The notes beneath the pieces were generated by a model that worked only from the letters and a program-made list of their open reading frames with translations, was not told the DNA's origin and made no database searches. From an uncultured Bradyrhizobium sp. (GTDB lineage: Bacteria > Pseudomonadota > Alphaproteobacteria > Rhizobiales > Xanthobacteraceae), in contig NZ_CANSMR010000017.1 of assembly GCF_947648125.1 (NCBI RefSeq), positions 1-64,000 on the forward strand: 64,000 bases of DNA, given 5' to 3'. The number at the start of each line of letters is the position of its first letter. Position 1 is the first letter of the stretch. The position numbers were made by a program, and so were the translations under genes. Positions 16,770 to 25,230 of this stretch are shown here, one piece after another.

Positions 16770-17873
16770 GATACCGTACAGCTGCTTCGCATTGTCGAGA
16801 TAAAACGCCTGGCGGTTGGCGTCGCTGACGCCGGCCGGCAGCACGCGCGACGGCTCGTCGTAATCCCAGTGCGGGTAGTCGGTCGCAAACAGCAGCTTGT
16901 CCCAGCCGATCCATTCGATGGTCTGGAACAGATGGTCGCGGCTCTCCGGATCCTCCATCGGCTGCGTCGTCCACCAGATGTGATCGCGGATATATTCCGA
17001 CGGCTTGCGCTTCAGATGCGGCACCTCGGCATGCAGCCGCGCAAACACCTTGTCGAGCCGCCACGCCAGCGACGGCGCCCAGCCGAACCCAGCCTCGACC
17101 ATCACCATCTTCAGTTTCGGGAAGCGTTCGAACACGCCCTCGAGCACGAGGCTCGCCAGCGCGGTCTGCTGGCACTGCGAATGGCCGACCATCTCCTCGA
17201 TGTAGTAGCTCGGCCATCCCGAGGCCGTGATCGGGTTGCCGCCGAAGCCGAAGGCGTGCACGCCGATCGGAAGGCCGGCCTCCTGCGCCGCCTCATAGAT
17301 CGGCCAGTAACGGCGCTGGCCGAGCGGCTCGACATTGCGGCTCAGCAGCAGCACCTGGACGAAATTCCTGTCACCTGCGCGCCTGCGGATTTCGGCGGCA
17401 GCCGACACGCCGTCCTCGTTGGCGACGACGACCGAGCCCTTCAGGCGCGAGTCCTTGCTGGTCCATTTCTCGATCTGCCAGTCGTTGATCGCCGAGCAGA
17501 TCGCGGCCGCGAGATCCTGGTTGCGGATGCCCTGCCCGGTGTTGAGCGGGTTGAGCACGCCGAGCGCGACATTGTTGGGGTCGAGCAGCTGCTTCTGCAT
17601 GAAGGACAGCGACGAGCCCTGCGGTCCGCCTTCCGGCGGATAGGCATCGCGGCGCGAAGCATTCGGCTGCGCCTTCGGGTATGGCGGTCCTCCCATCATG
17701 CCCTGATAAGGATGGACGCCGAATGTTTCGAGATGGGCGTGCCAGCGCTTGGCGAGGAACGGATTAAGTTCGTCGTTGGTCGCGCGCGCCGGATGGATGT
17801 CGCAATCGGCGATCGCGGTTTTGATGTTGCCGGACGACGCGGTCTGCGGATGCTCGCGAATCTGAATGTTCAT
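16764..17873 (-). CDS. Amidohydrolase (ACMSD-like metal-dependent hydrolase), copy 1
   Basis: A 369-residue TIM-barrel enzyme of the amidohydrolase-2 family. The N-terminal metal motif is DCDIHPA, with a His in IGVHAFGFGG, a MVEAGFGWAPSLAWRLDK segment and the catalytic-type Asp in FATDYPHWDYDEP. Such enzymes hydrolyse or decarboxylate ring-derived acids. Its start overlaps the end of the upstream gene by 4 bases (ATGA), so the two are translationally coupled. They are paralogues of equal layout. The substrate is unknown. Confidence 0.85.
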   Translation of the reverse strand: MNIQIREHPQTASSGNIKTAIADCDIHPARATNDELNPFLAKRWHAHLETFGVHPYQGMMGGPPYPKAQPNASRRDAYPPEGGPQGSSLSFMQKQLLDPNNVALGVLNPLNTGQGIRNQDLAAAICSAINDWQIEKWTSKDSRLKGSVVVANEDGVSAAAEIRRRAGDRNFVQVLLLSRNVEPLGQRRYWPIYEAAQEAGLPIGVHAFGFGGNPITASGWPSYYIEEMVGHSQCQQTALASLVLEGVFERFPKLKMVMVEAGFGWAPSLAWRLDKVFARLHAEVPHLKRKPSEYIRDHIWWTTQPMEDPESRDHLFQTIEWIGWDKLLFATDYPHWDYDEPSRVLPAGVSDANRQAFYLDNAKQLYGIA

Positions 17874-18952
17874 GGCGTCGTCTCCTTCACATTCTGCTTC
17901 AGCCGGCCGTAGGTTGCGAGCGGATTGTCGATCATGATCTTGCGGACCAGATCCTGCGACAGCCCCTTCGGCAGCACCTCGTCACCGTCGAACTGCCAAT
18001 GCGGGTAGTCGGTCGAGAATAGGATCAATTCGTCCGACTGCATATGGTCGAACAGCCGGTTCAGCGTATCCCCTTCCGGCGGTGCGTCGACCGGCTGCAG
18101 CGAGAAACGGATGTTGCTGCGCACAATCTCCAGCGGCGCGCGGTCGACCCACGGCGTCTCCATGCGCACGCCGCGCCAGAACTTGTGCAGCCGCCACAGG
18201 AACGGCGGCAGCCAGGTGAAGCCCGACTCCAGCATCACCATTTTCAGGTTCGGATGGCGCGCGAACACGCCCTCGACGATCAGGCTGGTGAGCTGGGTCT
18301 GGAACGCCTGCGCCTGCGCGACGTAGTCCTCGATGTGATAGGAACCCCAGCCGACCGAGGTCGGCGGATTGTGATAGGCGCTCCCGGCATGGATGCCGAT
18401 CGGCAGGCCGAGCCGTTCGGCCGCGGCGTAGATCGGCCAATAGTGACGCTTGCCGAGCGGCATGTCGCCCATCACGAGCATCAGCACCTGCACGAAGCGC
18501 TTGTCCTGCGCACAGCGCTCGATTTCGGCGACCGCCTTCTCGATGCTCTGCACGGGGATCACGATCGAACCGCGCAGGCGATCGTCCTTGTCGAGCCATT
18601 CCTTGACCAGCCAGTCGTTCAGCGCGCGGGAGAAGGCATCGGCCATGTCCTCGGAGAACACCATCTGCACGCCATAGAGCGGATTGCAGATGCCGGTGGC
18701 GGTGCCGAACCGGTCGAGCGCCTGGCGCTGCATGTCGGCAAGGCTCGAACCCGGCTTGCCCTGTGCAGGACGCCAGTCCGGCCGCGAGGAGATCGGCGAA
18801 TTGGCCGGATAGGATTGCGAGATCAGGTCGGTCATGCCGCGGGTCGTCACCTGGTCGCGCCAGTAGTCGTTCATGTACGGCAGCAGGCTGGTGAGATGAG
18901 GCACGGCGGGATGCAGATCGCAATCCACGCCACCCGCGATCGGCGACGTCAT
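17870..18952 (-). CDS. Amidohydrolase (ACMSD-like metal-dependent hydrolase), copy 2
   Basis: A 360-residue paralogue of the next gene with the same landmarks: DCDLHPAVPH near the N-terminus, IGIHAGSAYHNPP, MLESGFTWLPPFLWRLHKFW and FSTDYPHWQFDGDE. GGAGGAAACACC precedes the ATG at 18952; the frame opens six codons upstream. As first gene of the run (amidohydrolase, amidohydrolase, Rieske) it probably carries the promoter in the 170-base gap before the CinA-like gene. Two adjacent paralogues may act on successive intermediates or form a hetero-oligomer. Confidence 0.85.
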   Translation of the reverse strand: MTSPIAGGVDCDLHPAVPHLTSLLPYMNDYWRDQVTTRGMTDLISQSYPANSPISSRPDWRPAQGKPGSSLADMQRQALDRFGTATGICNPLYGVQMVFSEDMADAFSRALNDWLVKEWLDKDDRLRGSIVIPVQSIEKAVAEIERCAQDKRFVQVLMLVMGDMPLGKRHYWPIYAAAERLGLPIGIHAGSAYHNPPTSVGWGSYHIEDYVAQAQAFQTQLTSLIVEGVFARHPNLKMVMLESGFTWLPPFLWRLHKFWRGVRMETPWVDRAPLEIVRSNIRFSLQPVDAPPEGDTLNRLFDHMQSDELILFSTDYPHWQFDGDEVLPKGLSQDLVRKIMIDNPLATYGRLKQNVKETTP

Positions 18953-19124
18953 GGTGTTTCCTCCGCGCACGCTCTCGCAACAACTGTCGGGGCGTCGCTT
19001 GGCTGTTCTGCGGCATTCAAGCAGGCCGTGCCACGATCCGCAACTCGGCAGAGACCGGTGTGGTGTGCTAGGAAGGCAGAACGCCCCACGGGATTTTCAT
19101 GGCAAGCAACGAGAACGAGCGCCG

Positions 19125-19601
19125 ATGAACGCACTCATACCCATCGCCGAGCAGGTCGCCGCGAAACTGATCGCGAACAAGCAGACGATTGCGGTCGCGG
19201 AATCCTCCACCGGCGGACTGATCTCGGCATCGCTGCTCGCCGTGCCCGGCGCATCGGCCTATTTCCTCGGCGGCGGCGTGATCTACACCCGCGATGCGCG
19301 GCGCGCGCTGATGGACATTCCCGACGACGCCATGCGCGGTCTCCGCTCATCGTCAGAGCCTTATGCCCAGTTGCTGGCACGCCAGATCCGCGAGCGCCTC
19401 TCGACCGATTGGGGATTGTCGGAGACCGGTGCCGCCGGCCCGACCGGCAACCGCTACGGCGATGCCGCCGGCCATAGCTGCATGGCGGTCGCAGGTCCCC
19501 AGCAACAGGTGATCACGCTGGAGACCGCCAGCGGCGACCGGCAGGCCAACATGCAGGCGTTCGCGAAGGCGGCGCTGGAACTGTTGTTGACGAATCTATA
19601 G
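19125..19601 (+). CDS. CinA C-terminal domain protein (PncC-type amidohydrolase family)
   Basis: A 158-residue stand-alone CinA C-terminal domain. Motifs are AVAESSTGGLISA with the likely catalytic Ser, YFLGGGVIYT and SETGAAGPTGNRYGD. PncC-type members deamidate nicotinamide mononucleotide and recycle pyridine nucleotides. Some members are inactive or act elsewhere, so the exact role is not certain. The ATG at 19125 fits the usual domain boundary although the ribosome-binding site is weak. Confidence 0.8.
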   Translation: MNALIPIAEQVAAKLIANKQTIAVAESSTGGLISASLLAVPGASAYFLGGGVIYTRDARRALMDIPDDAMRGLRSSSEPYAQLLARQIRERLSTDWGLSETGAAGPTGNRYGDAAGHSCMAVAGPQQQVITLETASGDRQANMQAFAKAALELLLTNL

Positions 19602-19606
19602 CTACT

Positions 19607-19736
19607 GTCGTCCCGGGCAAGCGAAGCGCGACCCGGGACCCATAACCACAAATGCTGGTTGTTGAAGGCGCTGGGGCCGCAGCGTCGATCCGAACAACCG
19701 GTTGTGGTTATGGGTCCCTGCTTTCGCAGGGACGAC
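19607..19736. repeat. Dispersed palindromic repeat, family E
   Basis: The arms begin GTCGTCCCGGG and end CAGGGACGAC. Internal arms match around ACCCATAACCACA/TGTGGTTATGGGT. Similar elements lie at 34512-34647, a mini-version at 4991-5026 and a cut copy at 63975-64000. Confidence 0.8.
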
Positions 19737-19769
19737 GTGGGGAAAGAACCCGCTCTGGGTTAAGAGGCC

Positions 19770-19832
19770 GTAGCCCGGATGGAGCGAAGCGTAATCCGGG
19801 GCACCGCGCGACCCGGATTTCGCTGCGCTCCA
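19770..19832. repeat. Dispersed palindromic repeat, family G
   Basis: An inverted repeat with arms GTAGCCCGGATGGAGCGAAG and its near-complement CGCTGCGCTCCAT. The opening GTAGCCCGGATG also appears near 9920. Together with the flanking E and F elements it makes this 360-base gap almost entirely repeat. Confidence 0.7.
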
Positions 19833-19838
19833 TCGCCC

Positions 19839-19942
19839 CGTCATCCTGAGGTGCGAGCGGAGCGAGCCTCGAAGGATGCACGGGCATCAGCCGGGCCGTG
19901 GATCCTTCGAGACGCCTGCTACGCAGGCTCCTCAGGATGACG
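19839..19942. repeat. Dispersed palindromic repeat, family F
   Basis: The arms read CCGTCATCCTGAGG and its complement CCTCAGGATGACGG, with an inner dyad around CTCGAAGGATGCACGG/GTGGATCCTTCGAG. It is the third repeat in a row between the convergent cinA-like and prsE genes. Confidence 0.8.
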
Positions 19943-19965
19943 GGTCAATTATCTCGCGCGCTAGC

Positions 19966-21288
19966 TCACTTCTCGCGGAACGAGCGCATGAACTGGTCGC
20001 TCAGCGGCTTCATCAGGTACGACAGCATGGTGCGGTCGCCGGTCTGGACGAAGGCTTCGACCGGCATGCCGGGGATGATTTTCACCTCGCTGCCGAGGCG
20101 CGCGACCTCTTCCGGCGGCATCGAGACGCGGATCGTGTAGTAGCTCTGCCCGGTGCGCTGGTCGGTGTTGACGTCGGCGGAGACGCGGGTGACCACGCCG
20201 TTCAGCTCCGGCGTGGTGCGCTGGTTGAAGGCGGAGAGCCGCAGCACGGTCTTCTGTCCGACCTGGAGCTTGTCGATGTCCTGCGGATTGACCTTGGCCT
20301 CGACCGACAAATCATCGGCCCTCGGCACGATCATCATGATGGCATCGCCCGCGGTGACGACTCCGCCGACCGTGTGGACGGTGGATTGCAGCACCACGCC
20401 GTCCTGCGGGGCGCGGATATCGATACGGCGGAGCTGGTCTTCGGCGGTCACCTTGCGCTCGACGAACTCGCCGATCTTGTCGTTGGCCTCGCGCAGATCC
20501 TTCGAGACCTCCGAGAGCATGTCCTTGTCGACCTGGATGATCTGCAGCTCGGTCTCGGTGATCTTGCCCTTGGCCTGGGCGCGCGAGGCAATGTACTGCG
20601 CGCGCTCGCCGGAGAGCCGCGCCGCGTCGCGCTCCAGCGTGGTGAGACGCGTGAGCTGCACCAGATGCTGCTCATAGAGCTGGCGGACACCGACCAGCTC
20701 CTGCTGCACCAGCGCGATCTCCTTGTCCTTGGAGGTTTCCTGCGCCTGCAGGCCGGCGATTTCCTCGTTGAGCTGGGTGACGCGTTCGCGCAGCTGCGCC
20801 TTCTGGCCGGCGCGGCCGTTGACGCGGACCTCGAACAGCTTGGTTTCGCTTGCCATGATGTCGCGGACGTCGGGATCCCTCGCCTGCTCGGTGAGCTGCG
20901 GCGGAAACGCGATCTTGTCGAGGCCCTGCTGTTCGGCCTGGAGCCGGGCCGCACGCGCATAGAGACCGTTCAGCGTCTTGACCACGATCGCAAGGCTCGC
21001 CTTCACGACGGTCTCGTCGAGACGCACGACAACGTCGCCCGCCTTGACCGTGTCGCCGTCGCGCGCCAGGATTTCGCCGACGACGCCGCCGGTCGGATGC
21101 TGCACCTTCTTGACGTTGGTATCGACCACCACCGAGCCCGGCGCGATCAGCGCGCCCGAGATCGGCACCGTCGCAGCCCAGCCGCCGACGCCGCCGCCCA
21201 GGACCAGGACAACGGCGAGACCGACCACGAGATGCTTCCTGATCGAAGCATGTGCGTTGCGCGGCTGATCGGTCATGCGGCCGCTCAT
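19966..21288 (-). CDS. prsE: Type I secretion membrane fusion protein (HlyD/PrsE family)
   Basis: A 440-residue periplasmic adaptor. It has one N-terminal transmembrane segment (VVGLAVVLVLGGGVGGWAAT), a lipoyl-like half (VQHPTGGVVGEILARDGDTVKAGDVVVRLDE), long coiled-coil helices at about residues 130-300, the second lipoyl half and a beta-barrel end. It bridges the ABC exporter encoded by the overlapping upstream gene and an outer-membrane TolC-type channel, which is not encoded in the window. Its start overlaps the end of prsD by 4 bases. In rhizobia PrsDE exports RTX and adhesin-type proteins. Confidence 0.88.
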   Translation of the reverse strand: MSGRMTDQPRNAHASIRKHLVVGLAVVLVLGGGVGGWAATVPISGALIAPGSVVVDTNVKKVQHPTGGVVGEILARDGDTVKAGDVVVRLDETVVKASLAIVVKTLNGLYARAARLQAEQQGLDKIAFPPQLTEQARDPDVRDIMASETKLFEVRVNGRAGQKAQLRERVTQLNEEIAGLQAQETSKDKEIALVQQELVGVRQLYEQHLVQLTRLTTLERDAARLSGERAQYIASRAQAKGKITETELQIIQVDKDMLSEVSKDLREANDKIGEFVERKVTAEDQLRRIDIRAPQDGVVLQSTVHTVGGVVTAGDAIMMIVPRADDLSVEAKVNPQDIDKLQVGQKTVLRLSAFNQRTTPELNGVVTRVSADVNTDQRTGQSYYTIRVSMPPEEVARLGSEVKIIPGMPVEAFVQTGDRTMLSYLMKPLSDQFMRSFREK

Positions 21289-23036
21289 GACTTGGTCGCC
21301 CCCGCATCGGCGACGATCTTGATCGGCGTGGGCGCTGGCGGCGCGACGCGCTGCAGCACCTGCGCCAGCACGGTCTCCTTCGGCCCGAAGGTCTGCATGC
21401 GGCCGTCCTTGAGCACGAGCAGCTGGTCAACGCCCTCGATGCCGATCGGCCGATGTGCGACCACGATGACGACGGCGCCGCGCTCGCGGGCGCCACGCAC
21501 CGCGCGGGTCAGCGCCTCGTCGCCTTCGCTGTCGAGATTGGAGTTCGGCTCGTCCAGCACGATCAGGAACGGATTGCCGTAGAGCGCACGCGCCAGCGCC
21601 ACGCGCTGTGCCTGGCCGGCGGAGAGCGCAGTGCCCTGCTCGCCGACCTGGGTGTCGTAGCCCTCGCGCATCTTGATGATCATCTCATGCACGCCGGCCT
21701 CCTTGGCCGCCGCGATGATGCCGTCGGACTTGGCGTCGGGATCGAAGCGGCAGATGTTCTGCGCGACCGTACCGGCGAACAGTTCGACGTCCTGCGGCAA
21801 ATAGCCGACATGGCGGCCGAGTTGGTCCGACGACCACTGATCGAGCGCGGCACCGTCGAGCCGTACCTTGCCGCGCACCGGCACCCAGACGCCGACCAGC
21901 GCCCGGATCAGCGACGACTTGCCGGACCCGCTCGGGCCGATCACGCCGACGCCGCTGCCGGCTTCGACGGCGAAGGTGACGTCTTGCACGATCGGGCGCT
22001 GGTCACCCGGCGCAACCATGGTCACCGCCTCGACCGAGAGCTTCTTCTGCGGCGCCTGCAGCAGCGTCTGCTCCGGCCGCGCCGGAATCTGCTGCAGCAG
22101 GCGGTTGAGGCGCTGCCAGCTCTGCCGCGCGGCGACGAAGCTCTTCCAATGCGCGATCGCGAGATCGACCGGCGCCAGCGCCCGCGCGCTCAGGATCGAG
22201 CCGGCGATGATGATGCCACCGGTGGCCTCCTGGTGGATCACGAGATAGGCACCAACCGCGAGCACGGCGGACTGCAGCATCATGCGCAGCACCTTGGCGA
22301 CCGCACCGAGCCCGCCGCTCACGTCGCTCGCGCGCTGGTTGCCGGACAGATACTCCTCGTTGGCTTCGTTCCAGCGCTTGTTCATCCGCCCGGCCATGCC
22401 CATCGCCACGAGCACTTCGGCGTTGCGGCGGCTGGAGGCGGCGAGATCGTTGCGCCGCGCCGCGAGCGACATCGCTTCCCTGGCCGGCGTGCGCGACATG
22501 TATTCGGTGATCAGCGTCAGCGTCACCAGGATGATGGCGCCGACCAGCGCCGTGACGCCGAGCAGCCAATGGAACGCAAAGCAGATCAACATGTAGAACG
22601 GCAGCCAGGGCAGGTCGAAGAACGCGCCGGGACCCATGCTGCCGAGGAAGGAACGCACATTGTCGAGGTCGCGCAGCGGCTGCAGGCCCTCGCTGCGATT
22701 GCCGGCCATCAGCGGCAGCCGCACGATGGTGTCGAACACCCGCGCATTGAGCGCTTCGTCGAGCGAGGTGCCGACGCGGCCGAGGATCCGTCCGCGCAGC
22801 AGATCGAGCACACCCTGGGCCATGTAGAGGGCCGCGGCGATGACGACGAGGCCGACCAGAGTCGGAACGCTGCGGCTCGGCAGCACCCGGTCGTAAACTT
22901 GCAGCATGAACATCGAACCTGTCAGGTACAGCAGGTTGATCATGCAGCTGATGAGGCCGACGCCGATGAAGGCACTGCGGCATGCGCGCAGCGCCTCAGC
23001 CAGTTCGGAACGCCGGACAGCGGGCGCGACTGCCAT
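21285..23036 (-). CDS. prsD: Type I secretion ABC exporter (PrsD family)
   Basis: A 583-residue exporter with an N-terminal six-helix membrane domain (first helix near AFIGVGLISCMINLLYL) and a C-terminal ATPase: Walker A IGPSGSGKSS, signature LSAGQAQRVALARAL, Walker B LIVLDEPNSNLD. It lacks an N-terminal C39 peptidase domain, so its cargo has an uncleaved C-terminal signal. ATG 23036 is used; an upstream ATG at 23054 is equally open. No cargo gene lies beside it. The nearest cargo-like protein in the window is the VCBS adhesin at 36991-41154. Confidence 0.88.
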   Translation of the reverse strand: MAVAPAVRRSELAEALRACRSAFIGVGLISCMINLLYLTGSMFMLQVYDRVLPSRSVPTLVGLVVIAAALYMAQGVLDLLRGRILGRVGTSLDEALNARVFDTIVRLPLMAGNRSEGLQPLRDLDNVRSFLGSMGPGAFFDLPWLPFYMLICFAFHWLLGVTALVGAIILVTLTLITEYMSRTPAREAMSLAARRNDLAASSRRNAEVLVAMGMAGRMNKRWNEANEEYLSGNQRASDVSGGLGAVAKVLRMMLQSAVLAVGAYLVIHQEATGGIIIAGSILSARALAPVDLAIAHWKSFVAARQSWQRLNRLLQQIPARPEQTLLQAPQKKLSVEAVTMVAPGDQRPIVQDVTFAVEAGSGVGVIGPSGSGKSSLIRALVGVWVPVRGKVRLDGAALDQWSSDQLGRHVGYLPQDVELFAGTVAQNICRFDPDAKSDGIIAAAKEAGVHEMIIKMREGYDTQVGEQGTALSAGQAQRVALARALYGNPFLIVLDEPNSNLDSEGDEALTRAVRGARERGAVVIVVAHRPIGIEGVDQLLVLKDGRMQTFGPKETVLAQVLQRVAPPAPTPIKIVADAGATKS

Positions 23037-23185
23037 AAAAACCGATCTCTGCAAATCAAAAGAGTTACGTGATCACCACGTTGTATAGACGTTTGCGACC
23101 ACCGTCCATTTCAAGTCGCGCCAACCAAAGCATGGTTCGCGGCCTATTTTTGTGACTGCACAGACAGTTGACGGAATAATTTGCG

Positions 23186-24049
23186 TTAACCAGCCTCGGA
23201 ACCCGGACCCGCAGCGGGTGCGCTTCTCGGAAAGGGCACGAGAATGACCGACATCGAGACCCGGCCGATCTCGCCATCCACATCGAGCAATACCCCGCTG
23301 CCGACGCCAAGCCCGGCCTCCGGGCGCCAGCGGGCCTCGGCGCGAATGCCGATCCACGCGCCCCGTGGCGGCCTGAACAGTTGCACCGCGAGGTTCGGAT
23401 TGGGGTCGGCCACCACGTTCTGCACCGGTCGTGCGATGCCGTGGGTCCAATCGGCCGGACCGAGCACGCGCGCCAGCGGGCCGGCATCCGCGATCACGCT
23501 ATGGTGCATACGAAACCAGGCGACGTCGCCGCCGGCACGGGCTTCCATCGCGTCCATGAACCAGCTGCGGCCATGGACCGCGTGCGGGCTGTGCAACGGA
23601 AAACGCGTGGGATCCACCGGGTCGGCTGCGCTGCCGTGAAAGCCGGGGATATCGACCGCACGTTCGCGCGACAGCGTCACGCGCACCGTCGCACAGGGCT
23701 GCTCCTCGCCGGCCGGCCAGAGCGTGTTGTCGACGACGCTGACCCGGCCGCCCTCGGTCACGACGGTCACTTGCGTGCGCAATTCCGCCATCGGCGTCGG
23801 CCGCAGGAACCAGGCTGACGCCGATATCGCGGCGCCCCAGTTGCGCGAACCTGCCATCGCCTCGACCTCGGCGGTCAAGAGACTTGCGACCGCTCCGCCC
23901 TGGAGGCCTGCGAACGGCCCCGCCGCCAGCGCGGCGGGCCTCCAGTGATGCGGCGTGGCGAGCGGTTCGAAGATGGCCAAGGCGGATGAGATCCCATCAG
24001 ATGAGCAGGATTGAGCGTAGGAGCAATCTGATCCAAGAATAGCGGCCAT
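23186..24049 (-). CDS. Acyl-CoA thioesterase family protein (double hot-dog)
   Basis: A 287-residue protein with two hot-dog-like halves. The first has GPFAGLQGGAVASLLTAEVEA and SASAWFLRPTPMAELRTQVTVV; the second has DVAWFRMHHSVIADAGPLARVLGPADWTHG and the C-terminal GEIGRVSMSVILVPF. This layout matches thioesterase-like (TesB-type) proteins that hydrolyse acyl-CoA. The first ATG at 24049 shares its CATG with the ATG of the divergent LysR gene, so one start must be wrong; TTG 23980 is a possible later start. The LysR protein is likely its regulator. Confidence 0.65.
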   Translation of the reverse strand: MAAILGSDCSYAQSCSSDGISSALAIFEPLATPHHWRPAALAAGPFAGLQGGAVASLLTAEVEAMAGSRNWGAAISASAWFLRPTPMAELRTQVTVVTEGGRVSVVDNTLWPAGEEQPCATVRVTLSRERAVDIPGFHGSAADPVDPTRFPLHSPHAVHGRSWFMDAMEARAGGDVAWFRMHHSVIADAGPLARVLGPADWTHGIARPVQNVVADPNPNLAVQLFRPPRGAWIGIRAEARWRPEAGLGVGSGVLLDVDGEIGRVSMSVILVPFPRSAPAAGPGSEAG

Positions 24050-25001
24050 GACAAAAGGCCATTCATCACTTCAGGTGAACAGGATTCACCCATTGGACGC
24101 CCCGGATCCGCGGGCCATCCCGCCGCTGCCGGCGCTGCTCGCCTTCGAGCGCGCGGCAACCCAGTTTAGCTTCCGCCGCGCCGCGCGCGACCTGTCGCTG
24201 AGCCCGTCCGCAATCAGCCACCAGATCCGCGGACTGGAGCAGCAGTTCGGCACCAAGCTGTTCGTCCGCGGCGCGCGCTCGGTGCGGCTGACCGCGGCCG
24301 GCGAACGCTACCTTGCAAAGGTGTCGGTCGCGCTGGCGACGCTGCAGGAAGCAAGCCGCGACATGCTGCGGCGACGCGGCGAGGCCAGCGGCGAGCTGTG
24401 GATCAGCTCACTGCCGTTCTTCACCAGCGCCGTGCTGCTGCCGGCGCTGCCGGAGTTCAAGCGGCGCCATCCGCAGCTGACGTTGCGGATCGAGGCCACG
24501 CACCAATATGCCGACTTCAACGGCTCGCGCGTCGATGTCGCGGTCCGCTACGGGCGGGAACATGCCGCCGGGCTGAAGGTCGAGCCGCTGGTCCGGGTCA
24601 GCGGACAGCCGGTCTGCACGCCGGCGCTGGTCAAGGCGGGACTGCAGCGGCCGGAGGACCTGTCGCGCGAGGTTCTGATCCATGTCACGACTCAACCGCG
24701 GGCCTGGCCGGCCTGGCTGCAGCAGGCCGGACTGCCGCAACTCGCCCCGCGCGGGCATCTGTGGCTCGACAGCGTGCCGGCGATGCTGGAGGCCGCCGAG
24801 CACGGGCTCGGCGTTGCGATCGCGATCGCGCCGCTGATCAAGGCGCGGCCCGGCTTCGGCAAGAGGCTGGTGGCGCCGTTTGCGTTCGAGGCCGAGCCCA
24901 GCGAGACGATCTACCTGATCTCGCGCACCGAGCAGGCGCGGGACCGGCGGATCGCGGCGGTGCGGCGCTGGATCGCCGACGCAGTCGCGCGGGCGAGCTA
25001 A
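24048..25001 (+). CDS. LysR-family regulator (GcvA type)
   Basis: A 317-residue LysR regulator of the GcvA group. Its helix-turn-helix is PALLAFERAATQFSFRRAARDLSLSPSAISHQIRGLEQQFGTKLF, followed by a complete ligand-binding domain. The usual GcvA-type proteins start close to PLPALLAFE, so the first 15 residues may be untranslated. TTG 24093 with AGGA 8 bases upstream is a plausible true start. It is divergent from the thioesterase gene, the typical arrangement for a LysR regulator and its target. Confidence 0.85.
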   Translation: MTKGHSSLQVNRIHPLDAPDPRAIPPLPALLAFERAATQFSFRRAARDLSLSPSAISHQIRGLEQQFGTKLFVRGARSVRLTAAGERYLAKVSVALATLQEASRDMLRRRGEASGELWISSLPFFTSAVLLPALPEFKRRHPQLTLRIEATHQYADFNGSRVDVAVRYGREHAAGLKVEPLVRVSGQPVCTPALVKAGLQRPEDLSREVLIHVTTQPRAWPAWLQQAGLPQLAPRGHLWLDSVPAMLEAAEHGLGVAIAIAPLIKARPGFGKRLVAPFAFEAEPSETIYLISRTEQARDRRIAAVRRWIADAVARAS

Positions 25002-25041
25002 GCCTGCTGAGCTTGGTTGAGCTGGAACGGCGTCGAAAGTT

Positions 25042-25190
25042 CACCTCTCCCTTGGGAGAGGTCGATTTGCGCAGCAAATCGGGTGAGGGGTTACGGTCTA
25101 TCGAGAGAGCAAGAGCCCTCACCCGGATTGCACTGGACGATGCTTCGCATCGCCAGGCGCAATCCGACCTCTCCCCGATGGGGAGAGGTG
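25042..25190. repeat. Dispersed palindromic repeat, family B
   Basis: A family B element with outer arms CACCTCTCCC and GGGGAGAGGTG and the inner GGGTGAGGGG/CCCTCACCC dyad. The 26 bases before it (TTGAGCTGGAACGGCGTCGA) recur before the truncated copy at 52078-52121. It fills the gap between convergent genes. Confidence 0.85.
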
Positions 25191-25230
25191 AACCGAAACC
25201 TTGGCAAGCTCATTCAACCTCATCCTGCCT

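Noticed and set aside
23040-23185. ACGTGATCACCACGT dyad after the thioesterase gene as an operator
   Set aside because: A short dyad in a GC-rich genome with no second copy and not clearly in a promoter position; too weak to call.
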